Below, one piece after another: positions 36,062 to 45,145 of a stretch of 46,199 bases of DNA; the first letter of the stretch is position 1, and the number at the start of each line of letters is the position of its first letter. This stretch comes from Spartobacteria bacterium (GTDB lineage Bacteria > Verrucomicrobiota > Verrucomicrobiia > Chthoniobacterales > UBA10450): NCBI GenBank assembly GCA_003134785.1, contig PLCN01000008.1:1-46199 (forward strand). The letters run 5' to 3'. The position numbers were made by a program, and so were the translations under genes. The notes below the pieces were generated by a model. It did not search any database. It was given only the letters and a program-made list of their open reading frames with translations, and was not told where the DNA came from.

Positions 36062-38434
36062 ATGCAAGAAAAGCAATCTAGAACGCGCTCTGGTTTCACC
36101 GTCAGTCCCGGCCGGTGGTGGAGGAATCTCGCCATTCCCACGCTCCCGGTCCTCGCTTGTTTCCTCGGCGGTGCGACGGAAAAATGGAGCGAAGGAATCA
36201 TCGTTGCTCTGCTCGGTCTCATCCTGCTGGTCGATCCGCCGCGATTCTCGCTCGGGCGAGTTTTGAATTTGATTATGCTTGCGCTGGCAATGTGCGCGGC
36301 TACCGCTTTTTTGCCCGCGCGCTGGTTCTTCCAACCCGCCTGGCGTCTCGTCTTGCTGAACGATTTCGGCATCAACTTGCCGGACACGCTTTCGCCCCAG
36401 CCGTGGATCAGTCTCGGATGCTTTGTCAGTCTAGTCGCGGGATTGAGCTGGCTTTATTATGTCAGCGCACTCGATCTTGATTTGCGCGAAGTCCGCCAAC
36501 AAATGCGCTTTTTTGCGGCCGGCATCGTCCTGCTCGCGGCGCTTTGCATCACGCTTTATTTCGCGCATACCGCGCTTTCCTTCTGGCACAACCAGCGTGG
36601 ATTCGGCCCGTTCCCGAATCGCAATCAGACCGCTAATCTCTTCGGTCTCACGGCGATCGTGATCCTGGCCTGCGGCCAGGAGGATCTCCGGCAGGGCCGG
36701 AAACGCTGGATCGTTTGGTTAATCGCGCTCGCTCTCATCGTCTGGGCCATCGTCCTCGATTTCTCGCGCGCGGGCATTCTCATTCTCGTCGCCGGAAGCG
36801 CCTTCTGGCTCGGCGCTTTCGTCTTGCGCAAAGGTTCCGCGGCGCGCATCGCGCTCGGCCTTTCCCTGCTGCTTATTTTGGCGACAGTGCTGCTGGTTTT
36901 CGGCGGGCAAACCTTCGAGCGCTTTCACCTTCGTTCCGGTGAGACGGGCGACATGACCCCAGATCTTCGCTGGGCCATCTTCCGCGACGCGCTCCAACTC
37001 ATTCGCGCTTCACCTTGGTGCGGCATCGGCCTGGGAAATTTCGACGGCATCTTCGCCATGTATCGCGATGCATCGCTCACCGGCGCGCGCACGATCCATC
37101 CGGAGAGCGACTGGTTTTGGCTCTGCGTCGAAGTGGGCTGGCCGTCCATCCTTTTAGCGATCGCGGGCATCGCGATCCTCATCCGGCGCGTTTTTCCGTT
37201 GCAGGAGGGGACCAATCAGCGCTTCCGGCTCGCCGCCTTGATTGCCGCGGTCCTCTTCCTTCTCCATGGAGGGGTCGATGTTTCCGCGCATCGGATCGGG
37301 ACCGTTTTCGCCGGCATATTTCTCTTGGGAATGGCGTTGCGACGGCCGACGGAATTGCGACCCAGTGCGTTAGCGCCGGTCGCGTTTCGGTTGATCGGAG
37401 TCCTGCTTCTGACGGCCGGCATCACTTGGATAATCGCCACCCGTTACGAAATGCTTCTGCCGGGCGGGATCGGCGCGGAGATTGAAATGCGCCAGGCGTC
37501 GAGCGCGAATCGCGGTCGAAATTTCGACGAAACGATCCAACGCACGACGCGCGCCCTCGATTGGACGCCACTCAAATGGCAGCTCTACTTTTCGCGCGCA
37601 CTCGGAAAACTCGGAGCGAAACATCCGCCTTCCGACGCGCTCGATGATTTTCGCCGCGCGCGTTTTTTGGAACCGAACGCTTACGAAGTTCCCTATGAAG
37701 AAGGCAGCGCCTGGCTCACATCGCAACCGGCCCTCGCGATCACGGCGTGGCGGGAAGCGTTGCGGCGCGTGGGCGAGCAGAGGCTCGAAATGTACGGCCA
37801 TATGCTTTCGCTCGCCGCGCAATACAGTCCCCCAGTTTACCGTGGTCTGGAAGAAATCGGCCTGCTGCATCACGACCTGGCGCTGATCTATCTCGCGCGC
37901 GCGACCGGCGAAGGATTCATGAGCGCGTTGCATCGTTTTCTCGAACACGATCTGGATCTGCAAACCTTCACCAGTGAAGAGAAAGTGAAGTTCTTTTCGC
38001 TCTGGGCCGATCGCGGCGATCTCGATGAGCTGGCGCGCGAGATTGAGGCGCATCCCGATTGGATGAGTCACGCTTGGGGTGCGGTGGCGAAGTATCACGC
38101 CGCTCGAAATGATTTTCGCCGCGCGATGCAGGTGGTCCGGCGTTTCGGAGAAAAGCCGCCCTTGCCGGAAGCCGCCTCCGGCTCTTCGATCGACCAGCTC
38201 CGGCAAGCGTTTCACGCCGCCCCGGATAATTACGGAATCGGCTATCAACTCTATTATGAGCAGATGCGCGCGGGAAAAATCGATGAAGCGCTCGTGACGG
38301 TGAGGCACTTTACCGAGATGACGAATTCACCGCGTTACTTCCATTTCCTCGAAGCGGAAGCGTGGGCCGCAAAAGAAAACTGGGAGCGCGCCTGGAAAGT
38401 GTGGGAGAAATTTCAAGCGGCTGGGAAGCAATGA
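36062..38434 (+). CDS. O-antigen ligase/polymerase with C-terminal helical (TPR-like) region
   Basis: 790 aa. About 12 membrane helices to residue 460 include the Wzy_C-type marks LDFSRAGILILVAGSAFWLG, SPWCGIGLGNFDGIFAMY and HPESDWFWLCVEVGWPS; the HPESDW segment is the periplasmic loop typical of ligases. From about residue 470 a soluble alpha-helical region follows (IQRTTRALDWTPLKWQLYFS, EVPYEEGSAWLTSQPALAIT, EAEAWAAKENWERAWKVW) that reads as TPR-like repeats. Membrane ligases with TPR tails occur in glycan and protein O-glycosylation systems. The 150-bp divergent gap to wcaJ holds no clear promoter motif. Confidence 0.82.
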   Translation: MQEKQSRTRSGFTVSPGRWWRNLAIPTLPVLACFLGGATEKWSEGIIVALLGLILLVDPPRFSLGRVLNLIMLALAMCAATAFLPARWFFQPAWRLVLLNDFGINLPDTLSPQPWISLGCFVSLVAGLSWLYYVSALDLDLREVRQQMRFFAAGIVLLAALCITLYFAHTALSFWHNQRGFGPFPNRNQTANLFGLTAIVILACGQEDLRQGRKRWIVWLIALALIVWAIVLDFSRAGILILVAGSAFWLGAFVLRKGSAARIALGLSLLLILATVLLVFGGQTFERFHLRSGETGDMTPDLRWAIFRDALQLIRASPWCGIGLGNFDGIFAMYRDASLTGARTIHPESDWFWLCVEVGWPSILLAIAGIAILIRRVFPLQEGTNQRFRLAALIAAVLFLLHGGVDVSAHRIGTVFAGIFLLGMALRRPTELRPSALAPVAFRLIGVLLLTAGITWIIATRYEMLLPGGIGAEIEMRQASSANRGRNFDETIQRTTRALDWTPLKWQLYFSRALGKLGAKHPPSDALDDFRRARFLEPNAYEVPYEEGSAWLTSQPALAITAWREALRRVGEQRLEMYGHMLSLAAQYSPPVYRGLEEIGLLHHDLALIYLARATGEGFMSALHRFLEHDLDLQTFTSEEKVKFFSLWADRGDLDELAREIEAHPDWMSHAWGAVAKYHAARNDFRRAMQVVRRFGEKPPLPEAASGSSIDQLRQAFHAAPDNYGIGYQLYYEQMRAGKIDEALVTVRHFTEMTNSPRYFHFLEAEAWAAKENWERAWKVWEKFQAAGKQ

Positions 38435-38455
38435 ACGTCGGCGTCCTTCCGCTCT

Positions 38456-39781
38456 TCAGCGCTTCCGAAAATTCCGCAACGGAAGAAGAAACGAGTCGGA
38501 CCAGACGTTTGGCGCGATCACATCGCGAATGACGTCTTTCCCGGTGGCGGCAAAATAACTGTAGCGCGCGGCTTCCAGCGGCAGCGGAAGCCAGAACGCC
38601 GGAAGGTTGCCATTGATGCAGAACACCGGGGTTACGATGAGGAGCAGCAGTATCAACCACAGTTGCTTGGCGGCGCGGATTGGGTTCTTGGGTATCCAAA
38701 GAACGGCGGCCAACAAAATGGCGGGAAAGAGGAAGCCAACGCTCCTGGCCACATCCATCACCGTGGCAACGGATAGAAGTGCCGCCGCCAATGCGCCTGT
38801 GAAGAGAATCTTGAACGTCCGGGAGATACCGGGAATGGGGGTTAGCACAAAGGCAATCACGACCAACCAAAGCCAGCGGAAAGACATGAAGACATTGAGG
38901 AAAAAAACCAGCCACCCGGTCGTGCGCGAGTAGGTCCCAAAGGGCTTGACGCCCAGAATGACGTCCTCCCAGATCAATCGGTACACTTTTGGCAACGAGA
39001 TGCCAGGCCCCCACCATCCGTGGGTTAGGCCTTGCCGAATCAACGCGACGGCGCCGATGGCAACGAGCAATGCGACAATCCGCGGCCAGGATGACCGGAC
39101 GAGGTCTCGTATCCCCGCACCTCGAGCATGCCAAAGCACGATAAAAGGCGCCGCGATAAGAAAGCGTTCGTCATTCAAGGTTCCTATCAAGGCCAACAGC
39201 GCAAGCGGCCAGGACCGCGGAATCAGAAGCGCCAGCGCCAACGTCAGCTGCGTGACCGCGTCGAAGTATCCGGTGCCGTAATAGCTCCAAAAAGTAAAGA
39301 ACGAGAGGCCTAACGACAGGGTGAGGGGCCACGCGAAGCGAATTCCGTCCTTCCCCATTTTGCGCACGATGGCCAGAAAACTGACGGCCAAAGCGAGAAG
39401 GAGGGTGATCCATTGAAACACGATGACCAGCAGCCAGGGCGCGTTGGTGGCCGTCCACTTGGAAAGAAGAGGAACGACGATCCGATACGCCAGAATGTCT
39501 TCCTCCAGATCGCGCGCGAAGAGGTTGTGGCTAAGCTTAAGAGTGTCGGATATCCGAGTGCTAAAGAACGGATGATACAGGATGGTGCCGGGGAACGAGA
39601 CAAATGCGGCCAGGAGGAGCGCGAGGAAAGCGACGAGCAGGGAAGTCAGGAACATCCCCCTCCGCGACGACAATTGCTCAATCCACCGTGTGGATGACCC
39701 GCCTACTCGCTCGACGAACGCACGGAATCGGATGATGGCCCTGCCAACGCGACCGCGATCGACGTGGGTGACGGCGCGCAT
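38456..39781 (-). CDS. Multi-pass membrane protein, function unknown
   Basis: 441 aa with about 10-12 hydrophobic helices (GMFLTSLLVAFLALLLAAFV, LLVIVFQWITLLLALAVSFL and so on), a loop with HNLFARDLEEDILAYRIVVP, and FWSYYGTGYFDAVTQLTL. A short LNDERF motif sits on a loop after helix 6. It does not look like Wzx, Wzy or a transporter known to me; the pattern (AYRIVVPLL, NDER) recalls uncharacterised membrane proteins near glycan loci. It converges on the ligase ending at 38434 with a 21-bp gap, too short for a strong terminator. Confidence 0.6.
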   Translation of the reverse strand: MRAVTHVDRGRVGRAIIRFRAFVERVGGSSTRWIEQLSSRRGMFLTSLLVAFLALLLAAFVSFPGTILYHPFFSTRISDTLKLSHNLFARDLEEDILAYRIVVPLLSKWTATNAPWLLVIVFQWITLLLALAVSFLAIVRKMGKDGIRFAWPLTLSLGLSFFTFWSYYGTGYFDAVTQLTLALALLIPRSWPLALLALIGTLNDERFLIAAPFIVLWHARGAGIRDLVRSSWPRIVALLVAIGAVALIRQGLTHGWWGPGISLPKVYRLIWEDVILGVKPFGTYSRTTGWLVFFLNVFMSFRWLWLVVIAFVLTPIPGISRTFKILFTGALAAALLSVATVMDVARSVGFLFPAILLAAVLWIPKNPIRAAKQLWLILLLLIVTPVFCINGNLPAFWLPLPLEAARYSYFAATGKDVIRDVIAPNVWSDSFLLPLRNFRKR

Positions 39782-40033
39782 CGATTTAGCGGGACACCTG
39801 AGGACATTCTGACTGTAGTTCTATCAGCATTGGTAGATTCTGCTCCAAGCGCGCGAGATTGCGATCCCGAGCAGGGAAGGGTGAAAAGATTCAATCGTCA
39901 CTATGACACTGCAAAGCAGGGTCCGCGCCTCGAACCTCGCGCTATTTTTCGGCTAGCGCTGTCTAAGCCGCAGCGAGTCGAGCCGGGGCGAAATACCTCT
40001 CGACAAACGTCGGTATTCCTGAGTACTAACGAA
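39782..40033. other. Intergenic stretch, no gene seen
   Basis: I see no gene here. The open frame on the plus strand (39764-40084) has no homology features and overlaps the start of the membrane protein. It should contain the promoters of the membrane protein (minus strand) and of the first collagen-like gene. Confidence 0.4.
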
Positions 40034-40332
40034 GCCGATTACGTCACCCGACGTTTCAACGCATCTTCGGCCGGGCTGAAGTGAGCCCGTGAGGCTGGAC
40101 CTTCGCTGGGACACCGCTTAACGCGATCTCCAGATCCAACTGGAGCCCCGAGTCAGCTGGAAGGATGGAGTTGAGAGTATTTGGTTGAGTGTTGAGAGAT
40201 TCAGAAAGGCAAAAAGGACGCCTGCCTTCTCTCAACCACCAACTCTCAACTCTCAACTCGCAACTTCCAGCCTGGTTCCTGGTTTCTGCATCGAGCTGGA
40301 TTGCAGTGAATTCAAAAACCAGCGCCAAGAAT
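40034..40332 (+). promoter_or_regulatory. Leader of collagen-like gene 1, copied almost intact before gene 2
   Basis: Two conserved blocks are shared with the region before gene 2: GCCGATTACGTCACCCGACG at 40034 (ACGTC/GACGT hairpin) and, from 40113, ACCGCTTAACGCGATCTCCA with a CTCCAG/CTGGAG hairpin. Between them is a stretch that is unrelated in the two copies but in each includes its own hairpin (here CGGGCT/AGCCCG at 40072-40089). The 3' part has a run of CTCTCAAC units that pair with upstream GTTGAGAG units. No promoter boxes were assigned. Confidence 0.5.
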
Positions 40333-42909
40333 ATGAAACCTCATCTCAAAACCATACTGCTCGTTGCCGGCCTGTTGTCCTTTTCGCCTTTCGCTTTCGC
40401 AAAGGCGCCGGCAGTCGATAGGGCAGTAGCCTCGCATGATTCCACGATCGACGCTGGGACGACAGCAACAAGTTTGGCCAATATTTCAACACGCATTTCT
40501 GTTGGGACGGGAGACAGTATCGGAATAGCTGGATTCATCATCCGAAGCGATTCGGGAGCACCGGCTGGGGCGACCAAACGCGTCATCATTCTCGGGCGTG
40601 GTCCTTCGCTTCAAGTCAACGGCACACCAGTGTCCGGGCGTTTGATGGATCCCACCCTCGAGCTGCATGATATCAACGGCACGCTCATCACATCCAATGA
40701 CAACTGGATGGACGCATCCAATGCCAATGATGTCTTGACGACTGGCCTGGCGCCGAGCGATCCACGGGAAGCGGCCATTCTCATTACTCTGGCATCCGAC
40801 GCCAATTACACCGCCATTATTGCCGGGAAAAACAGCAGCACCGGTATCGGAATAGTGGAGATGTACGATTTGGACCCGCCTAGTAGCATCACGGGCGCCA
40901 CGGGACCTACCGGCCCGACCGGTCCAACCGGCGCTACTGGACCGACGGGAACCAATGGAACAAACGGCGTCAATGGCTCGACTGGCCCGACGGGTCCCAC
41001 TGGCACTGCAGGAACGAATGGAACAAACGGCGCCACCGGAGCTACCGGTCCTACTGGCACTGCAGGCACAAACGGAACGAATGGAACCAATGGTGCGACT
41101 GGCCCGACCGGATCTCAAGGTGTGCAAGGAAACACGGGCGCGACCGGCGCCACTGGCACTGCAGGAACGAATGGAACAAATGGCGCCACCGGAGCTACCG
41201 GACCCAGTGGCACTGCAGGAACTAACGGAACAAACGGAACGAATGGAACCAATGGTGCAACTGGCCCGACCGGCGCCACGGGAACCGATAACGAAGACCT
41301 GGGCAACGGCAACACGGCTTCGGGTAATGGGGCTCTCATCAGCCTCACAACCGGCAACCAAAACACGGCCATGGGTTTTAATGCGCTTGCCAGCAACACA
41401 AGCGGCAACGACAACACGGCCACTGGTTATCAAGCACTCGCGGACAACACAACCGGCTTCAACAACACGGCCACTGGTCGTGAAGCGCTCGTGAACAACA
41501 CAACCGGCTCCCAAAACACGGCCAACGGTTTTAATGCACTCTTTAACAACACAACCGGCAACAGCAACACGGCCACTGGTGAAAATGCGCTCGTGGACAA
41601 CACAACCGGCGGCAGCAACACGGCCAATGGTTTTCAAGCGCTCCTTAGCAACACAACCGGCGGCAACAACACGGCCAATGGTACTGAAGCGCTCTCTAAC
41701 AACACAACCGGCAACAACAACACGGCTAATGGTTATGAAGCGCTCTTTGGCAACACAACCGCAGGTCAGAACGTGGCTATTGGGAATAACGCTTTGTTTA
41801 CACAATCATTCAGCAATGGGGGTGTTGCATGGAGCAGCAACAATGTGGCTGTAGGCTATCAGGCGCTTAATTCCAACCAGCCAACCTCCACCATCACCGG
41901 CATTGACAATACGGCTCTTGGAACCGAAGCGCTCCAAAACAACACAACCGGCACCGAAAACACGGCCACTGGCCTTCAAGCGCTCCAAAGCAACACAACC
42001 GCAGGTCAGAACGTGGCTATTGGGAATAACGCTTTGTCGACCCAATCTTTCAGCAATGGCGGCGTTGCATGGAGCAGCAACAATGTGGCGGTGGGACATC
42101 TGGCGCTTAATTCCAACCAGCCAACCTCCACCATCACCGGCATTGACAATACGGCTCTTGGAACCGATGCGCTCCAAAAAAACACAACCGGCAACGACAA
42201 CACGGCCACTGGTGTTAATGCACTGGTTCACAACACAACCGGCGACGACAACACCGCCAATGGTTATGAAACGCTCATTAACAGCACAACCGGCAGCAAC
42301 AACATCGCATTGGGCTTCGACGCCGGCTTCAATCTCATTACGGGCAGCAATAACATCGACATCGGCAACCAAGGTGCTAACCCCGATGATAGTACCATCC
42401 GCATCGGCGGGACGCAGACAGCTACCTTCATCGCCGGCATCGCGAATGCAACGGTCACAGGCTCGGCAGTCGTTATCACTTCGACAGGTCAGCTTGGCGT
42501 CCTAACCTCGTCCGCGCGCTTCAAGGATGCGATCGAGCCAATGGGTAACTCAAGCGAAGCGCTCCTTTCGCTGCGGCCTGTTACCTTCCACTACAAAAAG
42601 AGCATCGACCCGAACAGCATCCCGCAGTTCGGCCTGGTCGCTGAGGAAGTGGAAAAAGTGAACCCCGATCTGGTGGCTCGCGATGCCGAAGGAAAAGTCT
42701 TCACCGTCCGCTACGAGGCAGTAAACGCCATGTTGCTGAATGAATTCCTCAAGGAGCACAAGAAGGTCGAGGACTTGGAAGCGACCGTTGCGCAGCAGCA
42801 AAAGGATTTCACTGCGCGTCTCAACGAGCTGGGCGCGAAAATTCAGAACGTGAGCGACAAGGTGGAATTGAGTAAGCCTGCGCCGCAAGTGGTCGGCAAC
42901 AATCAATAG
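40333..42909 (+). CDS. Collagen-like fibre protein 1 with beta-roll and S74 intramolecular chaperone
   Basis: 858 aa from the ATG at 40333; the open frame extends to 40189 but that part is simple repeat DNA. A signal peptide ([17 protein letters not shown]) is followed by an N-terminal domain shared with the next two genes ([20 protein letters not shown], then [20 protein letters not shown], then [11 protein letters not shown]). A Gly-X-Y collagen-like stalk of about 130 residues, rich in GPT, GAT and GTN triplets, follows at about 188-318. Next come about 18 repeats of 17 residues ([17 protein letters not shown]), which look like the YadA-type left-handed beta-roll. The C-terminus is a peptidase S74 chaperone ([14 protein letters not shown]726, R729, K731), expected to trimerise the fibre and then cut itself off. 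Confidence 0.85.
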   Translation: MKPHLKTILLVAGLLSFSPFAFAKAPAVDRAVASHDSTIDAGTTATSLANISTRISVGTGDSIGIAGFIIRSDSGAPAGATKRVIILGRGPSLQVNGTPVSGRLMDPTLELHDINGTLITSNDNWMDASNANDVLTTGLAPSDPREAAILITLASDANYTAIIAGKNSSTGIGIVEMYDLDPPSSITGATGPTGPTGPTGATGPTGTNGTNGVNGSTGPTGPTGTAGTNGTNGATGATGPTGTAGTNGTNGTNGATGPTGSQGVQGNTGATGATGTAGTNGTNGATGATGPSGTAGTNGTNGTNGTNGATGPTGATGTDNEDLGNGNTASGNGALISLTTGNQNTAMGFNALASNTSGNDNTATGYQALADNTTGFNNTATGREALVNNTTGSQNTANGFNALFNNTTGNSNTATGENALVDNTTGGSNTANGFQALLSNTTGGNNTANGTEALSNNTTGNNNTANGYEALFGNTTAGQNVAIGNNALFTQSFSNGGVAWSSNNVAVGYQALNSNQPTSTITGIDNTALGTEALQNNTTGTENTATGLQALQSNTTAGQNVAIGNNALSTQSFSNGGVAWSSNNVAVGHLALNSNQPTSTITGIDNTALGTDALQKNTTGNDNTATGVNALVHNTTGDDNTANGYETLINSTTGSNNIALGFDAGFNLITGSNNIDIGNQGANPDDSTIRIGGTQTATFIAGIANATVTGSAVVITSTGQLGVLTSSARFKDAIEPMGNSSEALLSLRPVTFHYKKSIDPNSIPQFGLVAEEVEKVNPDLVARDAEGKVFTVRYEAVNAMLLNEFLKEHKKVEDLEATVAQQQKDFTARLNELGAKIQNVSDKVELSKPAPQVVGNNQ
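41752..42231 (+). repeat. 240-bp tandem duplication inside collagen-like gene 1
   Basis: Block 41752-41991 is repeated at 41992-42231 with only scattered differences. Each block encodes [15 protein letters not shown], then [17 protein letters not shown] and [11 protein letters not shown]. The 240-bp period (80 aa) keeps the frame. It lengthens the beta-roll by about five units and can change copy number by slippage or unequal recombination. Confidence 0.8.
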
Positions 42910-43222
42910 CTGCCAATCGCAAAATTAAGCTCGACATTTCGTTAGGCGACGGTTTAAAAGCAACGCCGATTACGTCACCCGACGTTTCAACCCCGAAAGC
43001 GTTCGGGGCTGAGATACCGCTTAACGCGATCTCCAGATCCAACTGGAGCCCCGAGTCAGGCTGGAAGGATGGAGTTGAGAGTATTTGGTTGAGTGTTGAG
43101 AGATTCAGAAAGGCAAAAAGGACGCCTGCCTTCTCTCAACCACCAACTCTCAACTTCCAGCCTGGTTCATGGTTTCTGCATCGAGCTGGATTGCAGTGAA
43201 TTCAAAAACCAGCGCCAAGAAT
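42910..43222 (+). promoter_or_regulatory. Leader of collagen-like gene 2, copy of the gene 1 leader
   Basis: The gap between genes 1 and 2 holds no gene. From 42965 to 42991 it repeats the first block of the gene 1 leader, and from 43016 to the ATG it repeats the second block almost base for base, with a 13-base shorter CTCTCAAC run. The middle is different: a CCCCGAA/TTCGGGG hairpin with AGCG loop at 42991-43008. This hairpin could also help end transcription of gene 1, although no T-run follows it. Confidence 0.5.
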
Positions 43223-44866
43223 ATGAAACCTCATCTCAAAACCATACTGCTCGTTGCCGGCCTGTTGTCCTTTTCGCCTTTCGCTTTCGCAAAGGCGCCG
43301 GCAGTCGATAAGGCGGTAGCCGCGCTTGATGCCACGAGCGGCGACGCCGGATCTACGTCGACGAGGTTGGCTAATATTTCGGCCCGCATTGCTGTGGGGA
43401 CGGGAGACAATGTCGGAATAGGTGGATTCATCATCCGAAGCGATTCGGGAGCAGGGGCTGGGGCGACCAAACGCGTCATCATCCTCGGGCTTGGTCCTTC
43501 GCTTCAAGTCAACGGCACACCGGTGTCCGGGCGCTTGATGGATCCCACCCTCGAGCTGCGTGACATCAATGGCACGCTCATCAGCTCCAATGACAACTGG
43601 ATGGACGCAGCCAACGCCAGTGATATTCAGGCCACTGGGCTGGCGCCGGGCGATCCACGGGAAGCGGCCATTCTCATCACTCTGGCATCGAACGCGAATT
43701 ACAGCGCCATTATTGCCGGGAAAAATAACACCACGGGTATCGGATTAGTGGAGATGTACGATTTGGACCCGCCCAGCAGCACCACGGGCGCCACGGGACC
43801 TACCGGACCGACTGGAGCTACTGGAGCTACTGGAGCAACTGGTGCTACTGGATCGCCGGGAACAAATGGCACCAACGGAACCAATGGTGCGACTGGCCCG
43901 ACCGGATCTCAAGGTGTGCAAGGAAACACGGGCGCGACCGGCGCCACTGGCACTGCGGGAACTAACGGAACAAACGGTAGCAATGGTACCAATGGAGCGA
44001 CTGGTGCGACTGGCCCCACGGGTTCTGTGGCCGCTAGCCCGCCCGGCATGGTGCTCATTCCCGCTGGTGCGTTCACGATGGGGGACAGTCTGGATGGCGA
44101 GAGCGATGCCATACCCACGGTTAGCGTGACGGTGTCAGCGTTTTACATGGACGTGAACCTGGTGAGCTTGAGTCAATGGCAGTCGGCTTATTATTGGGCG
44201 ACGAGCAACGGGTATGACTTTGTGAATGCCGGTGCGGGGAAGTTGGTGAATAATCCGGTGCAGACGGTGGATTGGTATAACGTGGTGAAGTGGTGCAATG
44301 CTCGGTCGGAGCAAGCAGGAAAAACTCCGGTGTATTACACGGATGCGGGGTTGACGGCGGTGTACAGAAGCGGGGAAGTGCCGGTTTTTGTGAATTGGGC
44401 GGCTGTAGGCTACCGGTTACCGACGGAAGCGGAGTGGGAGAAGGCGGCGCGGGGAGGTTTGAGCGGGCAACGGTTTCCTTGGGGCAACACCATCACGGAA
44501 AATCTGGCCAACTACTACGGGAACACCGCCTTGAGCTACGATTTGGGACCGAACGGCTATAACGCCATTGGGAGTATCGGGGGAACCTCACCTGCCACGA
44601 GTCCGGTGGGATCCTTTGCGACGAACGGGTATGGGCTTTACGACATGGCTGGGAATGTTTTCGAGTGGTGTTATGATTGGTATGGGACGCCGTATGCTGG
44701 AGGCAGCGACCCACATGGGCCGGCTACGGGCTCGATCCGCGTGGTCCGCGGCGGCTATTGGGGCAGCTACGCCAGCCTCGCGCGTTGCGCCGATCGGAAC
44801 GGCAGCGACCCGGGCGTCGCCAGCGGCGATGTTGGTTTCCGGGTTGTCCTGGCCCCAGGTCCGTGA
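43223..44866 (+). CDS. Collagen-like fibre protein 2 with FGE/C-type-lectin-fold head
   Basis: 547 aa from the ATG at 43223. The signal peptide and N-terminal domain match gene 1 closely. A shorter Gly-X-Y stalk (about residues 188-268) leads to an FGE-sulfatase-type domain from about 272 to the end: [54 protein letters not shown] and [20 protein letters not shown], closing [11 protein letters not shown]. In formylglycine-generating enzymes two cysteines five residues apart bind copper; here the second (C522) is kept but the first is Ala517, so enzyme activity is unlikely and a binding role is preferred. The last 45 codons have a sharply different third-base pattern from the rest. Confidence 0.85.
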   Translation: MKPHLKTILLVAGLLSFSPFAFAKAPAVDKAVAALDATSGDAGSTSTRLANISARIAVGTGDNVGIGGFIIRSDSGAGAGATKRVIILGLGPSLQVNGTPVSGRLMDPTLELRDINGTLISSNDNWMDAANASDIQATGLAPGDPREAAILITLASNANYSAIIAGKNNTTGIGLVEMYDLDPPSSTTGATGPTGPTGATGATGATGATGSPGTNGTNGTNGATGPTGSQGVQGNTGATGATGTAGTNGTNGSNGTNGATGATGPTGSVAASPPGMVLIPAGAFTMGDSLDGESDAIPTVSVTVSAFYMDVNLVSLSQWQSAYYWATSNGYDFVNAGAGKLVNNPVQTVDWYNVVKWCNARSEQAGKTPVYYTDAGLTAVYRSGEVPVFVNWAAVGYRLPTEAEWEKAARGGLSGQRFPWGNTITENLANYYGNTALSYDLGPNGYNAIGSIGGTSPATSPVGSFATNGYGLYDMAGNVFEWCYDWYGTPYAGGSDPHGPATGSIRVVRGGYWGSYASLARCADRNGSDPGVASGDVGFRVVLAPGP

Positions 44867-45043
44867 GCTGGCCGGAGCAGGCGAGGCGGAGCGAGGGACG
44901 AGCGCAGCCTGACTGCGCAGAGGCGGCGTAGCGTGTCATTGAATCAAACTCGGCGTGCATGAAAAAGTACGGTGAATTAGTGCTCAACGTCTATCGGAAG
45001 AACTGAAATACACCGGCCAAACGCCTGCGACGACAACATCGAG
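44867..45043 (+). other. Post-VR region with short hairpin downstream of the FGE head
   Basis: No gene was seen. 35 bases after the stop codon lies GCGCAG-CCTGA-CTGCGC (44902-44918), a 6-bp stem with a 5-base loop. In known diversity-generating retroelements a short hairpin just after the variable region helps retrohoming. Here the match is only in position and form. Confidence 0.35.
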
Positions 45044-45078
45044 AGCGCCCCGTGCACAACGGGGCGCTTCTCATTTTA
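45044..45078 (+). terminator. Rho-independent terminator after collagen-like gene 2
   Basis: AGCGCCCCGT at 45044-45053 pairs perfectly with ACGGGGCGCT at 45059-45068 (loop GCACA), followed by TCTCATTTT. The stem is strong and the T-rich tail is moderate. It lies about 180 bp after the gene 2 stop and before the unrelated leader of gene 3. Confidence 0.7.
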
Positions 45079-45145
45079 CCCCGGAAGGAAACGGCTCTCG
45101 CGGGAAACGCCCTCTCCTTAGGGAAACGAAAATCCTTGATCGAAC

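Noticed and set aside
40189-40332. Longer start for collagen-like gene 1 (48 more residues).
   Set aside because: The extension translates CTCTCAAC simple repeats and hides the signal peptide behind a hydrophilic stretch. The ATG at 40333 starts a good signal peptide, and the same ATG is kept in gene 2.
41330-42320. 51-bp period taken for a minisatellite.
   Set aside because: It encodes the 17-residue beta-roll repeat and keeps the reading frame throughout.
593-42947. CGTTAGGC/GCCTAAC match the integron attC core boxes (GTTRRRY and RYYYAAC).
   Set aside because: Copies lie singly inside unrelated genes, with no paired boxes at attC spacing and no integrase.
42991-43008. CCCCGAA/TTCGGGG hairpin as terminator of gene 1.
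   Set aside because: There is no T-run after it; it fits better as the variable stem of the leader, although a role in termination is not excluded.
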